A DNA stretch of 64,000 bases from Flavobacterium sp. SLB02 (GTDB taxonomy: Bacteria; Bacteroidota; Bacteroidia; Flavobacteriales; Flavobacteriaceae): NCBI RefSeq assembly GCF_009664855.1, contig NZ_CP045928.1:1683497-1747496 (forward strand), written 5' to 3'. Shown here piece after piece: positions 45,962 through 54,178 of this stretch. The position numbers were made by a program, and so were the translations under genes. The notes under the pieces were generated by a model. The model ran no database searches and was not told where the DNA came from. It saw nothing but the letters and a program-made list of their open reading frames with translations. Each line of letters opens with the position of its first letter. The first letter of the stretch is position 1.

Positions 45962-46306
45962 ATGGGCATTACATACTTTGCACAAAAACAAATAGGCACT
46001 GTTCATCTCGCGCAGCTAAAGTTAGAAAGTCAAACCATAAAAAAAGATATTTCCTGGGGAAACATCAATGGTACGGAACAGAGTGTAGATCTTGTTTTGC
46101 CTTTTGATTGAGAGGTTATAAAAACAAATAGCAGTCTTGATCATTTCAGTCTGAATGTAAAATCTTACAAACAATGGTTTTTGATAGTTTCAAAACCAAA
46201 TATTCCAGATCATATATTTCTGTCTAATTATGATTATAAGGAACTCTGTATGGCTTCGCAAGTCGCAACTCAACAAATTTGTATTGGTTTACCAATAAAG
46301 AAGTAA
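45962..46306 (+). pseudogene. 114-codon ORF broken by one in-frame TGA
   Basis: From ATG 45962 the frame reads 49 codons (MGITYFAQKQIG...) to TGA at 46109, then continues without another stop for 64 codons ('VIKTNSSLDHFSLNVKSYKQWF...') to TAA at 46304. The continuity suggests a decayed gene or the remnant 3' end of a longer one. No family recognised. The remainder of the 45888-46499 gap holds a terminator and AT-rich sequence. Confidence 0.5.
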
Positions 46307-46318
46307 AATTATAACAGC

Positions 46319-46366
46319 AATAAAAACTGTCCGGAGATTAATTTTCGAACAGTTTTTATTTTTTAC
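46319..46366. terminator. Terminator after the broken ORF
   Basis: AATAAAAACTGT (46319-46330) pairs with ACAGTTTTTATT (46349-46360), followed by TTTTTA. The A-rich 5' side allows function on either strand. Confidence 0.75.
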
Positions 46367-46499
46367 GGCAGAATTCTTTTCTACAGCACCCATAATCAAG
46401 AATTCATATAAAATACTTTTATTCACTACAGATTTGCCCTTTTTTGATAAAAAGAATGCGTTTATTTGCACAAAACAGCAATAATTAAATAGAATTAGA

Positions 46500-48548
46500 A
46501 TGAAATTGAGAAGAAAAACAAAAATGGCTTTAAAGTCCTTTTTCGAAAAAAACTTTAATAATGAACAAGTATGGAAATCTAAGAAAGAAAATATAGAAGT
46601 GCTGGTAGAATTAGTAAATTTAATTCGTCCTAAAAATCCAAAAACAATAACCGAAGTCGATCTGTCTCAACTTATTTATCTGCTTCAGGAAAACCCAAAT
46701 TATCGTGACGGTCTGATGGATTGCATCAGCACTAATTTAGAAAATAAAAAGTTTAATAAAATCCTTTCAGATGCAGGTATTCTTCAGGATGCCAATTTCT
46801 TTTTTGAAGTGCGCAAGAGAATTTTTGCCAAATTAATTCCTGAGCAGCCAGAAAAAGATACCTTGCAATTTATCTTAAATCAGGTCTTTTTTGTCAATAC
46901 AGATTTACTGTGGATTGGTAAAATACCTCAGGAGCAAATCCTGCAGTTATTTTCACTGCTCAAATTTCGTTCTATTTACGGGGTTCGCGAAGAGAATTCA
47001 TCGTTTAATGAACTGGTTTTTGCCATGGAAGTTATTACCTACCGTATTTGTGGATCTGCCATGGAAACAGATGTAATCAGGATGGTACCTGAATATGAAA
47101 ATCTCGAGAGTCCTTTTATTGCCTTTCAGCGCGAATTATTGCTCATGAATGAAAAACTGTTACAATCTCCTGACAGTGTTATCAATGCCGAAGATTTAGA
47201 CTATAAACAATTGATCATCCTGCACAAACAATGCACAGATTATATCGAAACGGCTTTTAAAAACAGTAATAAATTTGGTATTTCGCTGCATGTCAATCAA
47301 AGCCTTTTACGCATTCGCCAGCAACTCGACCGACTAAGATCCTTATTGCCGCTTTTGATACAAGGCAACGAGGAAGATGCGAACAGAAATACAATTTACC
47401 TTTCTTATAAACTGATTAAGTACAATTGTAATAAAAACAATATTCAAAAATTAGTCAACGAGAGCACACAGCTTTTATCTTATGAAATAACCCAGCATAC
47501 CGCCAATACGGGAGAACATTATATTACAAACAGCCGTAAAGAGTATTATAAAATGTTTTTGTCAGCAGCTGGTGGTGGTTTTATTGTGGGTATACTGTGT
47601 ATTATCAAGCTCTTATTAGGAAAAGTGCATGCCAGTGGTTTTGGTCATATGTTTTTATACAGCATGAATTATTCTATAGGGTTTATCATCATTTATATTT
47701 TGGGATTTACGCTGGCAACCAAGCAACCGGCAATGACAGCTTCTGCATTGGTAAGAGCGTTGCAGGAAGGTTTCAAACAACAAATACAAGAGAAAAAAGA
47801 TTATAAATACAAAGAGTTTGCTATATTTTTTGCCAGAGTATTCCGTTCGCAGTTTATAGCCTTTGTAGGGAACGTTATTATTGCTTTTCCGGTTTCATTA
47901 CTTGGAATCTGGGCTATTGATCAAATATTTCATTATAATATTGCCAAAGAAAAATGGCCAACTTTAATCAGTGATCTTAATCCTATTGATTCGCCGGCAA
48001 TTTTTCATGCCGCTATAGCCGGGGTTTTTCTGTTTTTATCCGGGATTATTGCGGGTAGTATTGCCAATCGCGACAAGCACAACCATATTTACTATCGCAT
48101 TCAGGAACATCCGTTACTTAAAATGAGTTTAGGAAAAAGGTGGACGAAGAAATTAGCCTCAGTCTATGAAAATAAATGGGCCGGAATTATTTCCAATTTC
48201 TGGTTTGGAGTCTTTATGGGAAGTACTGTTTTTATTGGAATTTTCTTCGGATTAAATATTGACATCAGGCACATTACTTTTGCCAGCGGAAATTTCGCAA
48301 TGGCTTTATATGGCGCTGATTTTTATGTAAGTCAACAAATGTTTTTCTGGTCAGTGATAGGTATTGGGCTGATTGGCCTGGTCAACTTTATGGTTAGTTT
48401 TAGTTTATCACTAGGGCTTGCGTTTCGTTCCAGAAATATTCCACTTTCAGAGTTAAGAAAAGTAGCAAGAGCGATCTTTCGATATTTTAGAAGTAAGCCT
48501 TTGCATTTCTTTTTTCCGCCAAAGAATAATAGTGCTGTTTCAGAATAG
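46500..48548 (+). CDS. Gcr-family ('site-specific recombinase') polytopic membrane protein
   Basis: 682 residues. The N-terminal ~340 residues are helical and soluble; the C-terminal ~330 contain about six TM segments with conserved 'FARVFRSQFIAFVGNVIIAFPVSL' and 'GIIAGSIANRDKHNHIYYRIQEHP' blocks of the Gcr (Pfam SpecificRecomb) family. Databases call it a recombinase because of a Neisseria gene name, yet no Ser or Tyr recombinase motif is visible and the TM segments argue against a DNA enzyme. Start: ATG 46500 or ATG 46524 (M9). Single-gene unit with terminators on both sides. Confidence 0.8.
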   Translation: MKLRRKTKMALKSFFEKNFNNEQVWKSKKENIEVLVELVNLIRPKNPKTITEVDLSQLIYLLQENPNYRDGLMDCISTNLENKKFNKILSDAGILQDANFFFEVRKRIFAKLIPEQPEKDTLQFILNQVFFVNTDLLWIGKIPQEQILQLFSLLKFRSIYGVREENSSFNELVFAMEVITYRICGSAMETDVIRMVPEYENLESPFIAFQRELLLMNEKLLQSPDSVINAEDLDYKQLIILHKQCTDYIETAFKNSNKFGISLHVNQSLLRIRQQLDRLRSLLPLLIQGNEEDANRNTIYLSYKLIKYNCNKNNIQKLVNESTQLLSYEITQHTANTGEHYITNSRKEYYKMFLSAAGGGFIVGILCIIKLLLGKVHASGFGHMFLYSMNYSIGFIIIYILGFTLATKQPAMTASALVRALQEGFKQQIQEKKDYKYKEFAIFFARVFRSQFIAFVGNVIIAFPVSLLGIWAIDQIFHYNIAKEKWPTLISDLNPIDSPAIFHAAIAGVFLFLSGIIAGSIANRDKHNHIYYRIQEHPLLKMSLGKRWTKKLASVYENKWAGIISNFWFGVFMGSTVFIGIFFGLNIDIRHITFASGNFAMALYGADFYVSQQMFFWSVIGIGLIGLVNFMVSFSLSLGLAFRSRNIPLSELRKVARAIFRYFRSKPLHFFFPPKNNSAVSE

Positions 48549-48607
48549 TAGTATGGTTATTTTGTTTTTTCTAAAATAATAGAATATTCCTTTTAACTTA
48601 CAAATAA

Positions 48608-48645
48608 CAAGGTCTGCGCTAGTTTTACTGTAGACTTTGCTTTTA
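48608..48645 (+). terminator. Terminator after the Gcr-family gene
   Basis: 10-bp stem (48608-48617 with 48630-48639, two G-T pairs) then CTTTTATG. The rest of 48646-48890 has no intact gene; a stretch near 48735-48836 reads like protein but has adjacent TAA TAG stops, possibly a gene scrap. Confidence 0.6.
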
Positions 48646-48893
48646 TGTATTTAAAAATCCTTTACGTTTTTTTTTATAGTTAACAATAAAAAGCTTGGCT
48701 TCTGCATATATTATTTATCCACAATTTCTTCCTGCTATTGAAGTTCTAAAATACTTAACAGCAATTAATTTAGAGAAATTTGCTGACTAATAGAATAAAG
48801 AAGCGATACCTCAATTAATCAATTTAAATCTGCGAGAAACAAAAAAAATGCAACTTGGCGTCTTGCGGGATTAAAACATTGTAACTGATTTCA

Positions 48894-48910
48894 AGTAAAA
48901 TAGTACTAAT
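48894..48910. promoter_or_regulatory. TAG-centred motif at the LacI gene promoter
   Basis: AGTAAAA-TAG-TACTAAT. It shares centre and arm composition with the sites at 4821, 10815, 18064 and 36670. It lies just upstream of the -7 box at 48932, where autoregulation would act. Confidence 0.35.
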
Positions 48911-48931
48911 TTTATACCACAATAATAACTT

Positions 48932-48939
48932 TACTACAT
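48932..48939 (+). promoter_or_regulatory. Bacteroidota -7 promoter element (TAnnTTTG) of the LacI gene
   Basis: TACATTTG matches the consensus exactly; the -33 region is poor (TTTA at 48911-48914, 17 bp away). It implies a leader of about 36 nt before ATG 48982. Confidence 0.55.
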
Positions 48940-48981
48940 TTGAGCAAAAATTGTGGTTCTAGATTAAAAAATGATTTTAAA

Positions 48982-50007
48982 ATGAAGAAAAAACCTGTTT
49001 CTATTAGAAATATTGCCGATGAATTGAAGATATCTGTAACTACGGTATCTTTTGTATTGAATGGTAAGGCAAAAGAAAAACACATTTCTAAAGAACTTAC
49101 AAAAAAGGTTTTAGATTATGCAAAATTAATAAATTACAGACCCAACCAAATAGCACAAAGCCTTAGAACCGGAAAATCTAAAATTTTGGTTTTTATGGTA
49201 GAAGATATTTCGAATAATTTCTTTTCTAAACTTGCCCGAATTTTTGAAGATATTGCATACAATGAAGGATATAAAGTAATTTTTTGCAGCAACGAAAATG
49301 ATGATGAAAAATCGAATGAATTAATCAATTTATTTAATTTTCGTCAGGTAGATGGGTTTATTATTGTACCCTCTCCGGGAATAAAAGATACTATTGAAGG
49401 TTTAATAAAAGATAATATTCCTGTGGTTTTATTAGATAGGTTTTTTGAAGGATTAGATTGTAATAGTGTTGTTATTGATAATGTACAGGCCTCTTTTGAA
49501 GCGACGCAGCATTTGATACAAAATAAGTTTAAAAATATTAGTTTTATTACAACGGCTTCAGATCAGAGTCAAATGAAAGGACGTTTGTCTGGATACGAAA
49601 AAGCAGTCGAAGAAAATGGTCTAAAACCACGTACACTTCAAATTCCTTTTAATGAAATTATCAAAGGAAGAGCCAAGGAGTATATTAAGGATTTCTTCGA
49701 AAAACATACTGATTTAGACGCTGTTTTTTTTGCCACTAACTATTTTGCGCAAAGCGGATTGGAAGTTTTAAAAGAGAACAATCCAAAATTAATTAAAGAT
49801 TTAGGCATCATTGTGTTTGATGATAATGACATGTTCAAAATCTACGATCCTATGATCACATCTGTTGCGCAGCCTTTGATCGAAATAAGTACTAAACTGA
49901 TGGAATTGATGTTGCCTCTTTTAAAGAAAAAAGATGTGAGTGAACCTCATCACAGTATTGTACTAAGAACAGAACTAATAATACGCGAGTCATCGCTTGT
50001 GAAGTAA
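48982..50007 (+). CDS. LacI-family transcriptional regulator
   Basis: 341 residues from ATG 48982. An in-frame TTG at 48940 is rejected because it overlaps the promoter box and precedes the conserved start 'MKKKPVSIRNIADELKISVTTVSFVLNGK'. The LacI helix-turn-helix (about 5-27) and hinge are followed by a periplasmic-binding-protein-like sugar-sensing domain (about 65-335; 'DGFIIVPSPG', 'PVVLLDRFFEGLDCNSVVIDN', 'GIIVFDD'). It likely senses a sugar. A decayed sugar-porter gene follows, so its original partner may have been lost, leaving it to act elsewhere. Confidence 0.92.
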   Translation: MKKKPVSIRNIADELKISVTTVSFVLNGKAKEKHISKELTKKVLDYAKLINYRPNQIAQSLRTGKSKILVFMVEDISNNFFSKLARIFEDIAYNEGYKVIFCSNENDDEKSNELINLFNFRQVDGFIIVPSPGIKDTIEGLIKDNIPVVLLDRFFEGLDCNSVVIDNVQASFEATQHLIQNKFKNISFITTASDQSQMKGRLSGYEKAVEENGLKPRTLQIPFNEIIKGRAKEYIKDFFEKHTDLDAVFFATNYFAQSGLEVLKENNPKLIKDLGIIVFDDNDMFKIYDPMITSVAQPLIEISTKLMELMLPLLKKKDVSEPHHSIVLRTELIIRESSLVK

Positions 50008-50108
50008 GATAATTATTGTGCTAATCGGCATTTAAAAAATACAACTTTTTTAGAAAATCTAAGACCCGATAAGCATTTATTGATTCTCAGTTTTTTTTAT
50101 TTCATTTG

Positions 50109-50325
50109 CTTGCCAGCGGCCAGGCCTTTGGATGATCTGTAAACTGCATTCTTGCGGCTGTTACCAACAACTTCCCTTTTTATTTTCTACCATCGGAGCC
50201 GGAGCTGTATTTTTAATTTTTGCAATAATGATGGTATTTCAATTGCTTTTCGTAATTTTTATAATGCCGGAAACCAAAGGAAATTTTTAGAAGAACTTCA
50301 GGAAACAATTTTTAAAATTTAAACG
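50109..50325 (+). pseudogene. Remnant of a sugar-porter (MFS) transporter, C-terminal end
   Basis: Three frames in order give sugar-porter sequence: from 50109 'GQAFG*SVNCILAAVTNNF' (in-frame TGA at 50133), from 50183 'FSTIGAGAVFLIFAIMMVFQLLFVIFIMPETKG', and from 50284 'FLEELQE'. The PETKG...LEEL ending is diagnostic of sugar:H+ symporters. At least two frameshifts and one stop, and only the last two helices survive. It lies 101 bp after the LacI gene. Confidence 0.8.
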
Positions 50326-50390
50326 ATTCATAGTTAATATGTTTTTTAATACTTTATAGTATTTTTGAGTAAGTAAAAATTAATAATTGT

Positions 50391-50906
50391 ATGGCTGTTC
50401 CCATTAACCAATATGAATTGCTGGAGGCAATAATTGCAAATTATAATAAACTTAAAAAGGAACTTTTAAGTATTCCTGTTGAGTTAACCACATTGAAAGA
50501 ACTGGAAGGTCATAGCAAAGGAACTTTGATGAGTATCAATAATCTTATGGCGTATCTTATAGGCTGGGGAGAATTGGTCTTAAAATGGAATTATAAAAAA
50601 ATGAAAAACGATGCTGTCGATATTCCGGAAACAGGCTACAAATGGAACGAATTAGGAAAACTGGCTCAAAAATTTTACAAAGATTATGAAAACAATAGTT
50701 TTGAGGAACTTCTTGTAAAACTCGACAATAATGTAGCTTCAATTATAGCATTCATTAAAAGCAAATCGAATCATGAACTTTACGAAATACCTTGGTATGA
50801 AAAATGGACATTAGGGCGAATGATTCAATTGAATACTGCTTCGCCTTATACAAATGCCCGCGGGAGAATACGCAAATGGAAGAAAGAAAGGGATGGTTTG
50901 TTGTGA
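50391..50906 (+). CDS. ClbS/DfsB-family four-helix bundle protein
   Basis: 171 residues. Matches the DUF1706 / ClbS-DfsB family: 'MAVPINQYELLEAIIANYNKL', 'MAYLIGWGELVLKWN', 'WTLGRMIQLNTASPYTNARGRIRKWKK'. DinB-like helical fold. ClbS protects colibactin producers and DfsB is a related protein, but most members are uncharacterised. No co-operon gene is seen; the interrupted terminator at 51193-51387 lies downstream. Confidence 0.85.
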   Translation: MAVPINQYELLEAIIANYNKLKKELLSIPVELTTLKELEGHSKGTLMSINNLMAYLIGWGELVLKWNYKKMKNDAVDIPETGYKWNELGKLAQKFYKDYENNSFEELLVKLDNNVASIIAFIKSKSNHELYEIPWYEKWTLGRMIQLNTASPYTNARGRIRKWKKERDGLL

Positions 50907-51120
50907 AAATTCCAAATTCTAATTTCTTGTAATAGTTGAATGGTTTGTAGTTTGCAAGGGAATTAACGCAGATAATACAGATTGGCTTTCGCGAAAGCGC
51001 TGATTTACGCAGATTTTTAAAAGCTCTGTAGGAAGAAAATATTTTGCAGAGATGGATTTTAATCAACTCTATGTGATATAATTGGAAAAAAAACGACCAA
51101 TTTTATGGAGTCAGGGGTAC

Positions 51121-51170
51121 GATTTGCTTCGCCAGTTAGCACTTTCAGGCTCCGGTAGGGGATTGCTGCT
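51121..51170 (+). repeat. 50-bp dispersed repeat, copy 3 (diverged)
   Basis: Shares GCTTCGCCA, GCACTTTCAGGCTC and GGGGATT words with 16165-16214; only the 3' part of the element is present. Upstream (50960-51030) are CAGATT/GCAGATTT repeat words. No gene lies in 50907-51407. Confidence 0.65.
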
Positions 51171-51192
51171 GAAAAAAACTGTTTAATAGACA

Positions 51193-51387
51193 AAAAAGCC
51201 TTTAGAATTCATAGAGGGCACTGAAAAAGTAGCTGTTTATCAAAAGAGGCTGTTTTCAATATTGAAAAAGGTGATGCAGAATACTTTTGTACAGACGATT
51301 CTGAGAGCCTCAATTTTACTTGTAAAACTACCTTTTCAACTTTAAAGGAATTTTTCAGTGACCTCAAATCATATCTAAAGGCTTTTT
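51193..51387. terminator. Bidirectional terminator stem split by an inserted element
   Basis: AAAAAGCCTTTAGA (51193-51206) and its exact complement (51374-51387) would form a classic 14-bp terminator between convergent genes, but 167 nt now separate the arms, almost all of it the inverted-repeat element at 51214-51365. Confidence 0.65.
51214..51365. mobile_element. MITE-like element with 16-bp terminal inverted repeats
   Basis: 152 bp. Termini GAGGGCACTGAAAAAG (51214-51229) and ATTTTTCAGTGACCTC (51350-51365) are inverted repeats matching at 14 of 16. The CACTGAAAAA end resembles IS1182-type ends as I remember them. No ORF inside, so it would move only with a transposase supplied elsewhere. 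TCATA occurs at the left border and 3 bp beyond the right border, possibly a target duplication. Confidence 0.6.
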
Positions 51388-51407
51388 ATTTTCAAAAAAC
51401 AAAATTG

Positions 51408-52430
51408 TTACTTAATAGTTATAGTATAATTTAAAACTGAAGAACCATCATTGGTTGTAAATCTAATTCTATCATATATTCCTGCAGGAATTCCTGATGG
51501 TACTTTAAATACAGCTTTGTACGGAGTTAGGCTTACAATTTCGATAGGATAAATTAAAGTTTTAGCTTTGTTATTGTAAATCACTGCCGAGGTTATGGTA
51601 TTCATCATTCCGCCACGAATTTCGAAGGTTTCACCGGATTTTTTCTCGATTGGAGAACCATATCTTTCTGCTGAAAAATAATCCGGTTCTGCAACCTCAA
51701 CTTTAAATCTGTTATCTACGCTTGTGTTTTGCAATATATAAGCGCCATTCTTGATACGCATATCATATTGACCAGCAGGCATATTATCAGGAAGAAAGTA
51801 ATATACTCCGTAAGCTGGAAATAATGTGGCATCGCCCACTCCTAAATAGACTAGTTCGGCAGTATATTCTGTTTTTTTATCGCTAGCTGCTACAAAATAT
51901 ACTCTTGTATCTTTAAGGCTTAACCATAAATTGTCAATACTATTTGATGAACCATTATTAGTCATGTTTTGCATAAAACCTTTGTACAAAAAGTCTCCGC
52001 CATTGTATGTCCAGCTTTTTGGTTCTTTTTGTCTAAGATCTATTTTGATGGTATATTTTTTAGTTGTTCCCGCTTTTGAAGTAACAGTATATACAGTGCC
52101 ATCTTTAAAAGAAACTTCTACACCTGATGCGGGACTAACAGTTGCTTCTGTACCCAAAACAATTTCTGGTTTTATAGTTTCCGGAAGCGCCATATAACTG
52201 CTCCAGGTAATGATTATAGCATCATCTGTTATAGCACCACTAATGGCATTATTTTCGGTATCCTTAAAGGTAAATGATTCGATTTGGGTGTATCCGGGAA
52301 CTTGCACTACATCACCGGGAATGTCATTTATTTTATCAACATATTCTGTATCACAGGAAAAAAAAAGTGTTGATAAGAAAAGTAGTATAGCCCTATGTAA
52401 AAATATACCGGTTTTGTTGCTTTTATCCAT
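51408..52430 (-). CDS. Lipoprotein with DUF5018-like and IPT/TIG-like domains
   Basis: 340 residues. Lipobox 'TLFFSC' puts the acylated Cys near residue 26. An Ig-like DUF5018-type domain (about 45-130; ends 'YTVTSKAGTTKKYTIKI') is followed by two IPT/TIG-like beta-sandwiches. It is a larger relative of the protein at 53425-54162 and is last in the heme-type operon, after a 244-bp gap. Probably a surface or outer-membrane lipoprotein; function unknown. Confidence 0.72.
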   Translation of the reverse strand: MDKSNKTGIFLHRAILLFLSTLFFSCDTEYVDKINDIPGDVVQVPGYTQIESFTFKDTENNAISGAITDDAIIITWSSYMALPETIKPEIVLGTEATVSPASGVEVSFKDGTVYTVTSKAGTTKKYTIKIDLRQKEPKSWTYNGGDFLYKGFMQNMTNNGSSNSIDNLWLSLKDTRVYFVAASDKKTEYTAELVYLGVGDATLFPAYGVYYFLPDNMPAGQYDMRIKNGAYILQNTSVDNRFKVEVAEPDYFSAERYGSPIEKKSGETFEIRGGMMNTITSAVIYNNKAKTLIYPIEIVSLTPYKAVFKVPSGIPAGIYDRIRFTTNDGSSVLNYTITIK

Positions 52431-52674
52431 GATTCTATGGGGGATTTAATTTTTAAAAGATTTTATTTATTAATTTTGCAGCTCATTGATTAGCCTGCTT
52501 TTATTTTTTTAAAATGCCTGTACTTTCGATGCTTACGGTAATTTATAAAGCCGTTTGATAGTCATGGGGGAATGATATGATAGTGGTAATATGCAGAGAT
52601 CGCCGGTCAGCTTTTGCTGCAAGTAACCTGTAAACATTTCGTGATCCCATGTTCTTTTTTTACGCCATTATTAA

Positions 52675-53346
52675 TTATAGTACTTTTGTCCAGTTATAGT
52701 TTATTGTACTTGTTGATGTACCTGGAGTAACGCTTGTTACTTTTACCAAATAAGCTTCTGTTGCTGATGAAGGACTAGTAACTGATGTAGCATCTGTTCC
52801 TGAGTTTGTTTTCCAGATTACAATAGCTTTAGAAGGAGTCATAACATGCGTTGTGATATTGTATGAATAATATCCTAAACCGTAATTTATTCCTGATATA
52901 GTACCGTTATACCCTAATACATTGTATTTGTCAGTTGGAGCAGTACCAAGATTAGCTGCTGCATTTTTTACAGCAACCGCTGTTTTCCAGGTTCCCCACT
53001 CATCACAAGTTGAGCTTAGGTCTATTGTACCTACATACCATTTTCCAGTATTACCTACAGGACGTATAGAAGCACCGTAGATTCCTTCCCATTGAACATT
53101 TACACCGCCAATTGTTGCAGCAACCGGAGTCCAGTTGGCATCAACAGATGATGGAGCCTGCCATCTGTTAACAGTTACAGATGCTGTGGTTACAGTACAA
53201 AGATCAAGTAAAGCTTTTTTTGTTAGATTATTTGATCCTTCTTGATCTTTTGCTTGCGCTTGTGAGTCAGCAGTTTGGTCGTCATTGCTACAAGATGTCA
53301 TTGAAATAGCAGCCAATGCTACAATTGATAAAATTAATTTTTTCAT
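52675..53346 (-). CDS. Lipoprotein, possibly a divergent HmuY-like protein
   Basis: 223 residues with lipobox 'ISMTSC' (Cys 19). Beta-rich and Thr/Ser-rich. The segment 'GYYSYNITTHVMTPSKAIVIWKT' followed by 'YLVKVTSV' and a C-terminal Y-x-W strand lines up with the C-terminal half of HmuY proteins (W-Y-x-Y ... H-x-M/I-x-P ... RT.. GKYAKLQ). The resemblance is weak but its neighbours at 54.2 and 55.0 kb are clear family members. Otherwise unrecognised. Confidence 0.55.
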   Translation of the reverse strand: MKKLILSIVALAAISMTSCSNDDQTADSQAQAKDQEGSNNLTKKALLDLCTVTTASVTVNRWQAPSSVDANWTPVAATIGGVNVQWEGIYGASIRPVGNTGKWYVGTIDLSSTCDEWGTWKTAVAVKNAAANLGTAPTDKYNVLGYNGTISGINYGLGYYSYNITTHVMTPSKAIVIWKTNSGTDATSVTSPSSATEAYLVKVTSVTPGTSTSTINYNWTKVL

Positions 53347-53424
53347 AATTTTTTATATTAAATAGATTAAGTGGCTTATTTCATTACCCCGGCAACGAAG
53401 ACAGGCATTTTTTTATTTTCTTAT

Positions 53425-54162
53425 TTAATTGGTGACCCTAAAAGGATATTTCATTGTTTTGGAGATATTATAGCTTTCCATTAACAACCAGTAATCAGTA
53501 TCAGCCTGAAGACCATTTTCTATAGAAGGAAAAGAGTACATAACATAAAAACTCGCAATATCGATTCCATCATTATATTGTTTCAACTGGAATTTTTTGT
53601 TTCCCTGTTTGTCTACAATAAAAAGCTTTGTCACTTCATAAGAGGGTATAAAGTTTTCTCCTTTTACGGTTACAGAAGACCCTGCCTGAATGGTAATAGT
53701 CTCGGTTTCTGTAGACAATTCTTTTAAAATTATTGAAGGCTGTTGTATTACAATCTTAACTGTATATACAGCAGTTGTTCCATCAGTTGCTTTTGTTGTA
53801 TAGGTTACCGGAGTTTTACTAAATACCGGTAACAACTCAGTAGCAGCAGGAGAAATAGTCGTTTTTTCTGGTAATGTTATAGCTGTTTCCAGATATTGAT
53901 ATTCGTAATAAGAGGGCAAGTAAACTGTAATCGTTTTTTTTACGTTATCTACAGCGCTGTATAAAGCCTGACTTTCGCCTGGATTGGTCACTTTAAACGA
54001 TATAATTCGTTTGGCATCAAGATTTGTTACGATCTCTTTGACCGTTTCTCCTTTTACATCTGTCCATCTGTCTTCTTCATTATCACATGAGGTTAAGAGA
54101 CTAAATAATGCAAAAGCAGTAAAAAACAAAGATGTTTTTAATGGGGTAATTTTAATAGTCAT
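53425..54162 (-). CDS. IPT/TIG-like domain lipoprotein
   Basis: 245 residues with lipobox 'SLLTSC'. A DUF5018-like domain (about 45-145; 'YTTKATDGTTAVYTVKIVI') is followed by a TIG-like domain (about 150-245; 'TIQAGSSVTVKGENF'). It starts 16 bp after a HmuY-like gene, so belongs to the receptor operon. It may act as an accessory surface protein for the receptor; this is inference. Confidence 0.72.
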   Translation of the reverse strand: MTIKITPLKTSLFFTAFALFSLLTSCDNEEDRWTDVKGETVKEIVTNLDAKRIISFKVTNPGESQALYSAVDNVKKTITVYLPSYYEYQYLETAITLPEKTTISPAATELLPVFSKTPVTYTTKATDGTTAVYTVKIVIQQPSIILKELSTETETITIQAGSSVTVKGENFIPSYEVTKLFIVDKQGNKKFQLKQYNDGIDIASFYVMYSFPSIENGLQADTDYWLLMESYNISKTMKYPFRVTN

Positions 54163-54178
54163 GTTAATTAGGATAGGG

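Noticed and set aside
46500..48548. Gcr protein as evidence of a mobile element or integron
   Set aside because: No recombinase motif, multiple TM segments, and no attachment sites or cargo pattern nearby.
48646..48890. Gene between the Gcr and LacI genes
   Set aside because: A protein-like stretch near 48735-48836 has adjacent TAA and TAG stops and no start; at best a remnant too short to identify.
50755..51066. Reverse ORF of 103 codons overlapping the ClbS/DfsB gene
   Set aside because: Mostly antisense to the recognised gene and then in repeat sequence.
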